Positions 51,890 to 60,774 of a stretch of 64,000 nt of DNA are shown piece by piece. Origin of the DNA: UBA3103 sp002365855 (GTDB taxonomy: Bacteria; Bacillota; Desulfotomaculia; Desulfotomaculales; Pelotomaculaceae); NCBI GenBank assembly GCA_030627625.1, contig DAOURR010000002.1:1-64000 (forward strand), in the 5' to 3' direction. Every line of letters begins with the position of its first letter. The stretch's first letter is position 1. A program made the position numbers and the translations under genes. The notes below the pieces were generated by a model. That model worked only from the letters and a program-made list of their open reading frames with translations. It did no database searches and was not told where the DNA came from.

Positions 51890-52244
51890 TCCGGCCTCCG
51901 TCCTTTTCACGAACCTCAGCCATTAATGCAATCAATCTTGTTCCGTGACTAATAGAATGATCGAGTTTAAAAGTTATTTCTGGAGTATAGCGAAGGCGTA
52001 TTCTTTTACCCAGTTCTCCCCGGATAAACCCTTGAGCATTATGGAGTGCTTCTATGGTCGCCTTTTGATCAGCAGGCTCTCCAAGAACACTGACGTAAAT
52101 ACTGGTATACCTTAGATCCTTTGACACTTCAACAGATGTTACCGTAACAAAACCACCAATCCTGGGATCTTTTAACCCTTCTCTTAGTAAGTCAGATACT
52201 TCTTTCTTTATTGCCTCTGCCAACCTTTCGGGGCGGAAGGACAT
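51882..52244 (-). CDS. rbfA: Ribosome-binding factor A
   Basis: This 120-residue KH-fold protein has RPERLAEAIKKEVSDLL at the start, DPRIGGFVTVTSVEVSKDLRY near 30-50, and a C-terminal RYTPEITFKLDHSISHGTRL. It helps mature the 16S rRNA 5' end. ATG 52244 has GGGAGGTG upstream; the ATG at 52259 is not favoured. It lies between infB and nrnA. Confidence 0.95.
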   Translation of the reverse strand: MSFRPERLAEAIKKEVSDLLREGLKDPRIGGFVTVTSVEVSKDLRYTSIYVSVLGEPADQKATIEALHNAQGFIRGELGKRIRLRYTPEITFKLDHSISHGTRLIALMAEVREKDGGRNE

Positions 52245-52351
52245 TGGGGCACCTCCCAATATGACGTGAGTCGTTAGCCGTCGGTCTTTTCCATCGTAAT
52301 ATTAAGCTCTCGCTCAGCCAAAGGCTAATGACCAACGTCCGGATACTGTCA

Positions 52352-55309
52352 TCAAGATAACTGACGCTTAATAGTTTCTATATTGAAGGCTTCGATAACG
52401 TCCCCTTCCTGGATTTCATTAAATTTTTCCAGGGCCAGGCCGCATTCATACCCTTGAACGACTTCTTTGACATCATCTTTAAACCGCTTTAAAGACTCTA
52501 ATTTGCCTTCATGAATGACAATGCCATCTCTGACTACCCTTACTCCCGCATCTCTTTCAATCTTGCCTTCGACGACATGACAGCCTGCGATAGTACCAAT
52601 TTTAGAGGCCCTAAATATTTTTCGAATCTCTGCCCTGCCCATTAATACCTCGCGGTACTCTGGTTCAAGCAGGCCGCTCATAGCTGCCTTAACGTCTTCA
52701 ATGGCGTTGTAAATAACGCGGTATAAACGCACATCAACTTTTTCGTTTTCCGCAGCCTTTCTCGCGTTGACATCAGGCCGCACATTAAATCCGATGATAA
52801 TGGCGTTGGAAACTGATGCCAGCATGATATCAGCTTCACTAATGGCTCCTACGCCGCCATGGATGATATTAACTTTTACTTCCCCGGTATTCAGCCTCAC
52901 CAGGGCTTGTCGAAGAGCTTCAACCGAACCTTGAACATCTGCCTTGATAACAACCCCAAGCTCTTTAATCTGACCTTCCTTAATATGCTTAAAAAGATCC
53001 TCTAGTGATACCCTGCTGGTTGGTTTCTGCTCATCCTCACGTTTTTTGGTCTGCCTTTTAGAAACAATGTTTCTTGCCAGCTTTTCATCTTCCACGACAA
53101 CAAAGACATCACCAGCTTGCGGGACTTCAGAAAAACCCAGTACTTCTACTGGTGTTGAAGGACCTGCTTTTTTAATCCTTCTACCTTTATCATCCATCAT
53201 TGCCCGAACCCGCCCGAACGCAGGTCCGGCAATAATTGTATCACCGATACTGAGAGTTCCGTTTTGGACTAAAACGGAAGCTACGGGACCGCGTCCCTTA
53301 TCCAGTTCGGCTTCTATTACCGTGCCTCTTGCCGGTCGATTTGGGTTAGCTTTTAATTCACCAATTTCCCCAACAAGCAAAATCATTTCCAGAAGCTCAG
53401 TCAAACCTTCTTTTTTTATGGCCGAAACATTGACGCAAATGGTTTCCCCGCCCCATTCCTCAGCCACAAACTCATGTTCGGTAAGTTCTTGCTTAACCTT
53501 TTCAGGGTTTGCGCCCGGCTTGTCGATCTTATTGATAGCAACAATTATAGGTACTTTTGCTTCTTTGGCGTGGCTGATAGCTTCAACCGTCTGCGGCATT
53601 ACACCGTCATCCGCTGCCACAACCAGGATAGCGATATCGGTTACCTGGGCGCCCCGGGCACGCATTGATGTAAAGGCCTCGTGGCCCGGTGTGTCAATAA
53701 AAGTTATTTTTTTTCCATTATGCTCTACCTGATAGGCGCCAATATGTTGAGTGATTCCTCCCGCTTCTGAAGCGGTAACATTTGTTTCCCTGATGGCATC
53801 CAGTAAAGATGTTTTCCCGTGATCAACGTGTCCCATTACAGTCACAATACTTGGCCTGAGCTGGAGATGTTCCGGATTTTCCTCAGGCTCCTGCATCAGA
53901 ACGGCATCTGCGTCGACGGGCAGTTTTACCTCTACCTCGTAACCAAACTCAGCGGCCAAAATCGAAGCAGTATCGCTGTCAATTTCCTGGTTGATAGTAG
54001 CCAATATGCCCAATTGCATCAGCTTTTTAATCAATTCAGCTGGACTCTTATACATCTTTAGTGAAAGTTCCTGTACTGTAGCGGACTCACCCATCACGAC
54101 AGGCTTCTTTTCCAGTGGTGCTGCAGCTTTTTGCACAGAATGTTCCGTGGTCCTGGCAAAGCCCTTCCTGCGGGGCCCCCCCGGTCTCAGCCTCTTTTCA
54201 GCATGCTGGGCTATAGCATCACGTTTTTCCGAGCGGCCTTTAGCCGGGGGCCTTTGAGCCCCCACCTTTGTTTGTGGCTTTTGCTTTTCAACTACTTTTG
54301 CTTTTTCTACGGCAGGACGTGATATTTTATCATCAGTACGCACCGGAGGACGTGCGGCAGTCTGGCCAATATTAGGTCTTGGAGCTTGACCCGCACCTGC
54401 ATAACCAGGTCGATCAAAAGGCTTAGGTCTAGCTGTTCCCTGTGTGCCTGTCGTGCGCGAAGTTGGTCGATCCGCTGGACGCTGTGGCTTTGCCCCAGTA
54501 AAAGCTCTATCTCCGCTGCCTTCAACTTTCGGCTTAACTCGCTGATCTGGAGTCTTTCCAGTAGCTTTTCCCTGACGGTCAAAGCGCTGGGGTGCGCCTG
54601 CTCCTGGTGTGCCAGGCCTCTCTTGAGGTTTTACCGGGCCGCGGTCAAACCGCTGTCGATCCTGTTTTGACCTGTCTTGTTGCAGCCTGGGCTGCTGAGA
54701 CCGATCAGACGTCTCTCGTTCCTGACGAGAGCGTTCTTGTACCGGTTTATCTTGCAGGTTTGGCGGTTGTGGACGTTCCTGGGTAGTTATTTCAGGTGTT
54801 GACTGAGTTGGTTCTATTGCTTTTGGCTTTGCAGCCTGTTCGTTCTTACCCGGAATCCCAGGTCTCCCCTGTCTTTCGGACTGTTTTGGTTTTTCCTGAA
54901 AGCGCCTATCCGGCGGACGAGAAGGCACACGGTCGACCATGCCTGACCCCCGGTAATAATCAGACTTGGCTCTCTGCCCGTCTTTCCTCTGCTCTTTTTG
55001 CAGTTCTTTACTCTTATCAGGCTTTTTGTTATCCTGTTGTTCCTTTTTCTTCTCTGCCGGCCTTCCCTGGGGTATTGGTCTGGAATCAGGCACAGCGGCA
55101 ATTTCCTTTCCCGCAACGGGAGCTGCGGCCTTCTTATCTTTGGCAGAACTCGATTTTTTGTAATGCTGCAAAAGCTGTCCAACCTCATTGTCTTCAAGTG
55201 TGCTCATGTGTGATTTGACCGCGATGCCCAAATTACTAAGTGTGCTTATTATTTCTTTACTCTCTATATTAAGTTCCTTTGCCAATTCATGCACACGCTT
55301 TTTTACCAT
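52352..55309 (-). CDS. infB: Translation initiation factor IF-2
   Basis: This is a 985-residue GTPase. Residues 1-50 form the IF2 N-terminal domain (KKRVHELAKELNIESKEII). Residues 50-400 are a long low-complexity Q/R/K/P/G linker. A second IF2_N lies near 405-460, and the G domain has GHVDHGKT at 493-500, DTPGHEAF, and NKID. Domains II-IV follow, with fMet-tRNA binding in the C2 domain. IF-2 places initiator tRNA on the 30S subunit. The N-terminal extension makes it much longer than B. subtilis IF-2 (about 716 aa). Confidence 0.98.
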   Translation of the reverse strand: MVKKRVHELAKELNIESKEIISTLSNLGIAVKSHMSTLEDNEVGQLLQHYKKSSSAKDKKAAAPVAGKEIAAVPDSRPIPQGRPAEKKKEQQDNKKPDKSKELQKEQRKDGQRAKSDYYRGSGMVDRVPSRPPDRRFQEKPKQSERQGRPGIPGKNEQAAKPKAIEPTQSTPEITTQERPQPPNLQDKPVQERSRQERETSDRSQQPRLQQDRSKQDRQRFDRGPVKPQERPGTPGAGAPQRFDRQGKATGKTPDQRVKPKVEGSGDRAFTGAKPQRPADRPTSRTTGTQGTARPKPFDRPGYAGAGQAPRPNIGQTAARPPVRTDDKISRPAVEKAKVVEKQKPQTKVGAQRPPAKGRSEKRDAIAQHAEKRLRPGGPRRKGFARTTEHSVQKAAAPLEKKPVVMGESATVQELSLKMYKSPAELIKKLMQLGILATINQEIDSDTASILAAEFGYEVEVKLPVDADAVLMQEPEENPEHLQLRPSIVTVMGHVDHGKTSLLDAIRETNVTASEAGGITQHIGAYQVEHNGKKITFIDTPGHEAFTSMRARGAQVTDIAILVVAADDGVMPQTVEAISHAKEAKVPIIVAINKIDKPGANPEKVKQELTEHEFVAEEWGGETICVNVSAIKKEGLTELLEMILLVGEIGELKANPNRPARGTVIEAELDKGRGPVASVLVQNGTLSIGDTIIAGPAFGRVRAMMDDKGRRIKKAGPSTPVEVLGFSEVPQAGDVFVVVEDEKLARNIVSKRQTKKREDEQKPTSRVSLEDLFKHIKEGQIKELGVVIKADVQGSVEALRQALVRLNTGEVKVNIIHGGVGAISEADIMLASVSNAIIIGFNVRPDVNARKAAENEKVDVRLYRVIYNAIEDVKAAMSGLLEPEYREVLMGRAEIRKIFRASKIGTIAGCHVVEGKIERDAGVRVVRDGIVIHEGKLESLKRFKDDVKEVVQGYECGLALEKFNEIQEGDVIEAFNIETIKRQLS

Positions 55310-55336
55310 TCAATCACCTCCAAATAATCGGAACTG

Positions 55337-55645
55337 TTATGTGGCCTCTCCCCTTTCCAATGCTCCTAGAATCCCCCGGGCCATATGCATATCGGTTAAG
55401 GCCACTGCGGAGCGCGGTGATTTGCCAATCAGCCTTCCCAGTTCCTCCTTTGATCCATATGATATGGTTGGAGTATTCTTCGTACCTGCAATTCCTATAA
55501 GATCTTTTCTTGTCCGGGCCGAAGTATCTTTTGCAATAATTAAAAGCTTAACCCTCCCTCCGGCCAGAGCACTTTTAACTGAATAATCACCCGATATTAT
55601 TTTGCCAGCCCGTTGCCCTAATCCAATTATTCTGTCAACAGACAA
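55337..55645 (-). CDS. ylxQ: YlxQ-type L7Ae/L30e ribosomal-like protein
   Basis: This 102-residue RNA-binding protein of the L7Ae/L30e/Gadd45 fold carries RIIGLGQRAGKIISGDYSV (residues 5-23), VKLLIIAKDTSARTRKDL, and a GRLIGKSPRSAVALTD C-terminal patch. Paralogues bind K-turn RNA. Its location between ylxR and infB is universal in Firmicutes. TTG 55645 lies two bases after the ylxR stop; the ribosome-binding site is weak, so coupling is likely. Confidence 0.9.
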   Translation of the reverse strand: MSVDRIIGLGQRAGKIISGDYSVKSALAGGRVKLLIIAKDTSARTRKDLIGIAGTKNTPTISYGSKEELGRLIGKSPRSAVALTDMHMARGILGALERGEAT

Positions 55646-55647
55646 AA

Positions 55648-55914
55648 CTATTTCATCAGCCCCTGACGCAATGAATTCATCACTTCCTGGCTAACCGTTC
55701 GCTGTAAAGCTTTATCCAGCCTCTTGCCCTTCTGTGCTTTAGTCAGGCATTCCAACTCTGGGCAAATATAGGCGCCCCGGCCGGATCGTTTACCCGTAAG
55801 GTCAATCTCCACATTATCATCGGGCGTGCGTACAACGCGGATCAACTGCTTTTTCGGCTTCATTTCCTGGCACCCAACACACATTCGCTGAGGTTGTTTT
55901 TTTAATTTGGGCAC
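55648..55914 (-). CDS. ylxR: YlxR family RNA-binding protein
   Basis: This 88-residue protein has QRMCVGCQEMKPKKQLIRVVR (from residue 10) and GKRSGRGAYICPELECL, the YlxR/DUF448 signature with a GRGAY loop and conserved cysteines. Recent work in B. subtilis links YlxR to RNase P modulation. It lies between nusA and ylxQ. GTG 55914 has GGGGTG seven bases upstream. Confidence 0.92.
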   Translation of the reverse strand: MPKLKKQPQRMCVGCQEMKPKKQLIRVVRTPDDNVEIDLTGKRSGRGAYICPELECLTKAQKGKRLDKALQRTVSQEVMNSLRQGLMK

Positions 55915-55926
55915 AGGTTTTCACCC

Positions 55927-57009
55927 CTACTCATAATCCTGCTCAAAAATCTCACCATATTCTTCAGGATATATTTCCCTCATCTGCGATTCGCTCTTTA
56001 TATCAATTTTCCATCCTGTCAGCTTCGCGGCTAAGCGGGCGTTTTGACCCTCTTTGCCGATTGCCAGCGACAGCTGGTAGTCGGGTACAATAACTCGAGC
56101 TACTTTCTCTTCTTCCCAGATTTCTACCGCTACTACTTTGGCGGGACTAAGGGAACTTGCGACAAACTTTGACGGGTCGGGATTCCATTTGATAATATCT
56201 ATCTTTTCCCCGTTAAGCTCACTGACTATATGCTGAACCCTCATGCCTTTTGGTCCTACGCAGGCTCCAACCGGGTCGATGTTTTCCTCAGTGGAATAAA
56301 CAGCTATTTTTGATCGTGCGCCGGCTTCCCGGGAAATGCCCTTTAATTCTACCACACCATCATGGAGCTCTGGTACTTCGAGTTCTAATAGCCGTTTCAA
56401 CAATCCTGGGTGGGTACGCGAAACAAGTATTTGAGGTCCTTTGGTAGTCTTTCTGACCTCAATAATATAAGCCTTGATCCTGTCACCCTGACGGTAATCC
56501 TCACCAGGCATTTGTTCAGAGTGAGCAAGTATAGCCTCTGTTTTCCCCAATTCGATATATACATTCTTTTGTTCCAGTCGTTGAATTGTTCCGTTTACGA
56601 TATCACCCTCGCGGTTGGCATATTCTTCAAATATAATATTTCTCTCTGCTTCTCTAATCCTTTGTACAACAACCTGTTTTGCAGTTTGAGCCGCTATGCG
56701 TCCGAAGTTCCTGGGCGTTACTTCAGTTTCAACAATATCCCCCGGTTCGAAGTTGCGATTTATTTTTTGGGCATCTTCAACAGATATCTCAATACGCTGG
56801 TCCTCTACATTATCCATAACAGTTCTCTGGGTGAAAACCTTAAAATCCCCGGTCTCACGGTCTATATGAACCCTGGCGTTCTGGAGAGAGCCAAAGTTTC
56901 TTTTATAAGCAGAAAGCAGCGCAGCTTCAATAGCTTCCAAGAGCACGTCTACAGTAATGCCTTTTTCCTTCTCCAGATCCTTAAGGGCATCCAAGAATTC
57001 GGTGTTCAT
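55927..57009 (-). CDS. nusA: Transcription termination/antitermination factor NusA
   Basis: This 360-residue protein has an N-terminal RNA-polymerase-binding domain (MNTEFLDALKDLEKEKGI). An S1 domain with GDIVNGTIQRLEQKNVYIELG (from about 134) follows. Two KH domains contain GACVGPKGMRVQHIVSELNGEKIDI and LAIGKEGQNARLAAKLTGWKIDI. It lacks the acidic repeats of enterobacterial NusA, as other Firmicute proteins do. NusA stimulates pausing and intrinsic termination; a hairpin in its own operon leader fits autoregulation. Confidence 0.97.
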   Translation of the reverse strand: MNTEFLDALKDLEKEKGITVDVLLEAIEAALLSAYKRNFGSLQNARVHIDRETGDFKVFTQRTVMDNVEDQRIEISVEDAQKINRNFEPGDIVETEVTPRNFGRIAAQTAKQVVVQRIREAERNIIFEEYANREGDIVNGTIQRLEQKNVYIELGKTEAILAHSEQMPGEDYRQGDRIKAYIIEVRKTTKGPQILVSRTHPGLLKRLLELEVPELHDGVVELKGISREAGARSKIAVYSTEENIDPVGACVGPKGMRVQHIVSELNGEKIDIIKWNPDPSKFVASSLSPAKVVAVEIWEEEKVARVIVPDYQLSLAIGKEGQNARLAAKLTGWKIDIKSESQMREIYPEEYGEIFEQDYE

Positions 57010-57028
57010 ACTCGTTCCTCCCCGAACA

Positions 57029-57490
57029 TTAGATTTCCACTTTCAAGCGCGCTGACGAAATCTGCTCAAAAGGTAAAGTCAGATCTTTTCCGTCTTCCTC
57101 AATTACTACGTCTTTACCGCGGGTGCCGGTGATGCGTCCGGAAAATTTTTTTTTGCCGCCATACGGCTCGTATGTGTTAATCAAAACAAGATTACCTGCG
57201 AAACGGTCATAATCTTCAAGTTTTTTTAGAGGTCTCTCAATCCCCGGCGAGGAGACTTCTAAATAATAGGCCTGTGATATTGGATCCTTTTCGTCCAACA
57301 GCTTATCGATATCCATTGAAACCTGGCGGCAGTCTTCAACACCAACACCGCCGTCTTTATCGATGAATATTCGCAGGTACCAAGATCCGCCTTCTTTTAT
57401 GTAATTTATATCAACCAATTCTAAACCTGCTTCCTGAGTAACCGGAAGCACAATTTTTTTGACTATTTCCACAATTTTTTGCTTGGCCAA
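57029..57490 (-). CDS. rimP: Ribosome maturation factor RimP
   Basis: The protein has AKQKIVEIVKKIVLPVTQEAG at its start, LVDINYIKEGGSWYLRIFIDKDGGVGVEDC, and YYLEVSSPGIERPLKKLEDY near 85-104, all RimP hallmarks. It assists 30S assembly. TTG 57490 (153 aa) is preferred: GGGAGGGTG lies just upstream, and the family starts there. The longer frame to 57550 adds unrelated residues. It is the first gene of the rimP-nusA-ylxR-ylxQ-infB-rbfA-nrnA-truB-ribF run. Confidence 0.95.
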   Translation of the reverse strand: MAKQKIVEIVKKIVLPVTQEAGLELVDINYIKEGGSWYLRIFIDKDGGVGVEDCRQVSMDIDKLLDEKDPISQAYYLEVSSPGIERPLKKLEDYDRFAGNLVLINTYEPYGGKKKFSGRITGTRGKDVVIEEDGKDLTLPFEQISSARLKVEI

Positions 57491-57551
57491 AGGACACCCT
57501 CCCAAAAAGGCTTCACTATTATTGTGCGTTAATAATACTTTCGTATCCATT

Positions 57552-57580
57552 GAAGACGAAAGAGTGGGCGTTACCCACTC
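57552..57580 (-). terminator. Hairpin in the rimP-nusA leader (possible NusA-responsive attenuator)
   Basis: The minus strand reads GAGTGGG-TAACG-CCCACTC followed by an imperfect T-tract, TTTCGTCTTC. It lies between the promoter at 57623-57651 and rimP. In B. subtilis the nusA operon is autoregulated by NusA-dependent termination in its leader; the weak T-tract here suits that mode. Confidence 0.6.
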
Positions 57581-57622
57581 CTTAAAAGGTCAAAAAAATT
57601 CTCCCTGCTGCAGACCAAAAAT

Positions 57623-57651
57623 AGTATATCATAGAAGACCATAGTTGACAA
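57623..57651 (-). promoter_or_regulatory. Sigma-A promoter of the rimP-nusA-infB operon
   Basis: TTGTCA, 17 bases, TATACT on the minus strand with a TGA extension before the -10. The leader to TTG 57490 is about 125 bases. Confidence 0.75.
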
Positions 57652-57731
57652 GGCTTTCAAATAAGCTGTTAACAAAATGTCAAACCCTTGTTTAGATTTT
57701 GTTCTCCATGTACATTTTAATGCTACTCATT

Positions 57732-58859
57732 TTAAATATTTAAACTGAGCCTCTCCCTCTCGATTGCTTCCGCTATAATTAAAACAGCATCTCTGGCCGC
57801 GTTTGGCCTGCTCCACTTTGCGGCGGCGCATATCATCTGTTCCAGTTTACCCGGTTCACTCAGATGAGCATAAACCACTGAGGACAAATCTTTTTCTTCG
57901 ACCATGATCCCTGCCCCTATCGAGGTCATAAACTCTGCGTTTCTTTCTTCCTGGCCAGGTAACGGGTCAATAATAAACAGAGGCAATCTCATAGCCATCG
58001 CCTCGGCACAAGTAAGCCCGCCAGCTTTCCCCACCATAATATCCGAAGCCGCCATTAACTGTGGTATATTATCCACGAATCCAAATATTTTAACATTACA
58101 AGTCAGTTTCTGTGCTTCCTTAGTTAGCTTTTCTCTAAGAACATTGTTTTCGCCGGTAACCACGATCAGCTGGCAGAAATTCTTATTACTGCCGAGCGCC
58201 CTTAACGCTTCAGCCAAAGGGCCCATCCCAAGGCCGCCCCCCATAATTAAGATGGTGGGTATATCGGGGTCAAGCCCAAGCTGCTTCCGGATCATTATTT
58301 TATCATAGATACAATTAAATCCCTCGTCTATGGGTATACCGGTTATTCTGACCCGCTCCATCCCTATTCCGAAACCCCTGCACTGAGCAGCCAGCTCTTC
58401 AGAACCAACAAGGTAATAATCAACCTCAGGGAAAACCCAGAAAGAGTGAATTGTAAAGTCGGTTATCGCGGCGAAGGCCAGCCCATGGAAGGTTCCCTTC
58501 TTTTTTAAATCGTTGATAATACCCAGTGGAAAAGGGTGAGTACAAACAATCGCGTCAGGTTTATTTAGATTAATATATTCAATTAATTTTGGAGCAGCCA
58601 TGATATTCAGGATCCGGTTAAACTCCAGCTTGCCCCGGCCGGATAATGGCTGTCCGCGCTCAGCCTGACGGTATAAATAACCGTATATCACTGGTGTGTT
58701 CTTGAGAATTTCCATGTATGTGCCTATAACTACTTTTTCCAGGAATGGGCTCGCATAGTGGAATGTGTCTAAGACAGTTATCTGTGCAGACGGGTACATG
58801 CTCTCTGCTGCTTTTTTCAAAGCCTCCGCTGTGCGCATATGCCCAGCTCCCACCGTCAC
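57732..58859 (-). CDS. Processive diacylglycerol glycosyltransferase / MGDG synthase family
   Basis: This is a GT28-type glycosyltransferase of the UgtP/monogalactosyldiacylglycerol synthase family. VGAGHMRTAEALKKAA stands at the N-terminus, CTHPFPLGIINDLKK near 106, GIPIDEGF near 176, LIMGGGLGMGPLAEAL near 202, and the sugar-nucleotide motif GKAGGLTCAEAMAMRLPLF near 279-297. It probably glycosylates membrane lipid. GTG 58859 has no ribosome-binding site, and codons upstream of it (NKVLILS) encode the first strand of the family. The true start is therefore probably upstream, possibly ATA 58892. Confidence 0.88.
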   Translation of the reverse strand: MTVGAGHMRTAEALKKAAESMYPSAQITVLDTFHYASPFLEKVVIGTYMEILKNTPVIYGYLYRQAERGQPLSGRGKLEFNRILNIMAAPKLIEYINLNKPDAIVCTHPFPLGIINDLKKKGTFHGLAFAAITDFTIHSFWVFPEVDYYLVGSEELAAQCRGFGIGMERVRITGIPIDEGFNCIYDKIMIRKQLGLDPDIPTILIMGGGLGMGPLAEALRALGSNKNFCQLIVVTGENNVLREKLTKEAQKLTCNVKIFGFVDNIPQLMAASDIMVGKAGGLTCAEAMAMRLPLFIIDPLPGQEERNAEFMTSIGAGIMVEEKDLSSVVYAHLSEPGKLEQMICAAAKWSRPNAARDAVLIIAEAIERERLSLNI

Positions 58860-58953
58860 TGATAAAATGAGGACTTTATTCAGACTTCCTATTTTCGATA
58901 CCTTCTTCCGAAGAATGCTGTTGTTTTTTTTGATTAATATCTTCTATTTAGTA

Positions 58954-60666
58954 TTAGAGATCCTGTAAAATGCCCAAAATCTGATTTTCCATATTCTCCA
59001 TCGGAACCATCTTGACCTCACCGGTGCTTCGCACCCGAACTTCGGGCTTGTGTTCCGCGACTGCTTTTGCCCCTATCGTGATACGCAGTGGATAGCCAAT
59101 TAAGTCAGCGTCTTTGAACTTAACTCCGGCCCGCTCCGGCCTGTCATCAAGCACCGCTTCTATCCCCGCAGCAGCCAGCCTGTTGTAGACTTCCCTGGCC
59201 AGCTCAACCTGTACCTCGTCTTTGGAGCTTACGGGTATGACTACGGTTTGATAAGGCGCTATCGCCGCCGGCCAGATAATGCCATCCTGGTCGTGGTTTT
59301 GCTCGATGGAAGCGGCCATAGTCCTGGTAACGCCTATTCCATAACAACCCATAATCATGTGCCTGCTTTGCCCGCTCTCGTCCAGGTAGGTCGCACCCAA
59401 CACTTTACTGTATTTGTCACCCAGCTTAAAAATCTGTCCGACTTCAATGCCTTTGGCCTCTCTTAATTCAGCGCCACAGCGGGGGCAGGGCTCACCGGAC
59501 TTGACCATTCTGATATCTCTAATAATATCCATGGTAAAATCACGCCCGGGATTGATGTTAATAAAATGATACTGCTCCCTGTTTGAACCGCATACACCAT
59601 TTACAATGGCAGCCGCTTCGGGGTCTGCAACTATTCTCGTATTTTTTAAGCCGACGGGGCCGGCAAAGCCCGCTGAGACTCCTGTAACAGTACGAACAGT
59701 CTCATTTTCAGCTAACTCTAAACGCAGGCATCCCAATACATTCAGCAGCTTAGTTTCATTAACTTCACGATCACCCCTGACCAGTGCAGCAACAATTTCT
59801 TTTTCAGTCTCGAATAATAGAGTCTTAATTATATTTTGCGGGGGAACGTCAAGATACTGAGATACATCAGTTATGGTTCTCTTGCCAGGAGTTTCTAACA
59901 TGACCAGATCTCTTAAATCTTCAGCAGCCTTATCCGCTTTAAAAACCGTGGCAGCCTTTTCCACATTTGAAGCGTAGCCGCATTCATCCCGGCTGCAAAA
60001 CAGCACAGTCCCCTCTCCCGATTCGGCTAAAACCATAAACTCATGAGTATCACTACCCCCAATAGCCCCGGAATCTGCCTCAACAACCCGAAAATTCAGG
60101 CCGCAACGCTGAAAAATACTCGTGTAAGCTTTATGCATTTGAGTATAACTTTTATTGAGGCCTTCCTCGTCACGGTCAAAAGAGTACATGTCTTTCATGA
60201 TAAACTCTCTCCCGCGCATCAGACCAAATCGAGGCCGTCTCTCATCCCTGTACTTGTTTTGGATCTGGTACAGCAACAGAGGGAGTTGCTTGTAAGAGCT
60301 CACTTCCCCTCTTACCAGCACTGTAATAATTTCTTCGTGTGTAGGACCCAGGGCAAAATCACGGTTATGCCTGTCCTTCAACCTGAAGAGTTCGGGACCG
60401 TAAACATCCCAGCGTCCTGATTCCTGCCACAGCTCCGCAGGTTGCATTATTGGCATTAGAAGTTCCTGACCGCCCTGTCCGTCCATTTCCTCTCGAATAA
60501 TACGCTCAATTTTCTTGAGGACACGTATGGCCAGGGGCATAAGGGTGTATAACCCGGACGCCAGCCTTCTGATGTAGCCAGCCCTCAGCATCAGCTTATG
60601 GCTGACAACCTCGGCCTCAGACGGCGCCTCTCTCAGTGTGGGCGCAAATAATTCTTTCGCTCGCAT
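58954..60666 (-). CDS. proS: Prolyl-tRNA synthetase
   Basis: This 570-residue class II synthetase is of the bacterial type with an editing insertion. The N-terminal catalytic core includes HKLMLRAGYIRRLASGLYTLMP, motif 2 in YRDERRPRFGLMRGREFIMKDMYSF near 141-165, the INS (YbaK-like) domain about 225-380, motif 3 in MIMGCYGIGVTRTMAASIEQ near 440, and a C-terminal anticodon-binding domain from about 470. It charges tRNA-Pro and edits Ala-tRNA-Pro. The ribosome-binding site is GGGAGGA before ATG 60666. Confidence 0.97.
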   Translation of the reverse strand: MRAKELFAPTLREAPSEAEVVSHKLMLRAGYIRRLASGLYTLMPLAIRVLKKIERIIREEMDGQGGQELLMPIMQPAELWQESGRWDVYGPELFRLKDRHNRDFALGPTHEEIITVLVRGEVSSYKQLPLLLYQIQNKYRDERRPRFGLMRGREFIMKDMYSFDRDEEGLNKSYTQMHKAYTSIFQRCGLNFRVVEADSGAIGGSDTHEFMVLAESGEGTVLFCSRDECGYASNVEKAATVFKADKAAEDLRDLVMLETPGKRTITDVSQYLDVPPQNIIKTLLFETEKEIVAALVRGDREVNETKLLNVLGCLRLELAENETVRTVTGVSAGFAGPVGLKNTRIVADPEAAAIVNGVCGSNREQYHFININPGRDFTMDIIRDIRMVKSGEPCPRCGAELREAKGIEVGQIFKLGDKYSKVLGATYLDESGQSRHMIMGCYGIGVTRTMAASIEQNHDQDGIIWPAAIAPYQTVVIPVSSKDEVQVELAREVYNRLAAAGIEAVLDDRPERAGVKFKDADLIGYPLRITIGAKAVAEHKPEVRVRSTGEVKMVPMENMENQILGILQDL

Positions 60667-60774
60667 ATAAATCCTCCCAGTTCGAACCCTGATCTTATTA
60701 TAGTGAACATGTGCCCTTTTTAAGAAGGAGGTGTACCACCTATCTTTAAGTGACCCTAGTATGTTTTCTGTGTT

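Noticed and set aside
53046..53732. 228-codon plus-strand frame
   Set aside because: Antisense to the conserved GTPase part of infB; composition bias (Ser/Thr/Ala-rich) is typical of shadow frames.
56410..57132. 240-codon plus-strand frame
   Set aside because: Antisense to nusA and rimP, which are certain; no ribosome-binding site.
60715..60745. Possible T-box or attenuator before proS
   Set aside because: Only a short GGTG/CACC hairpin is present; no T-box sequence or terminator is seen, and the gap is just 108 bases.
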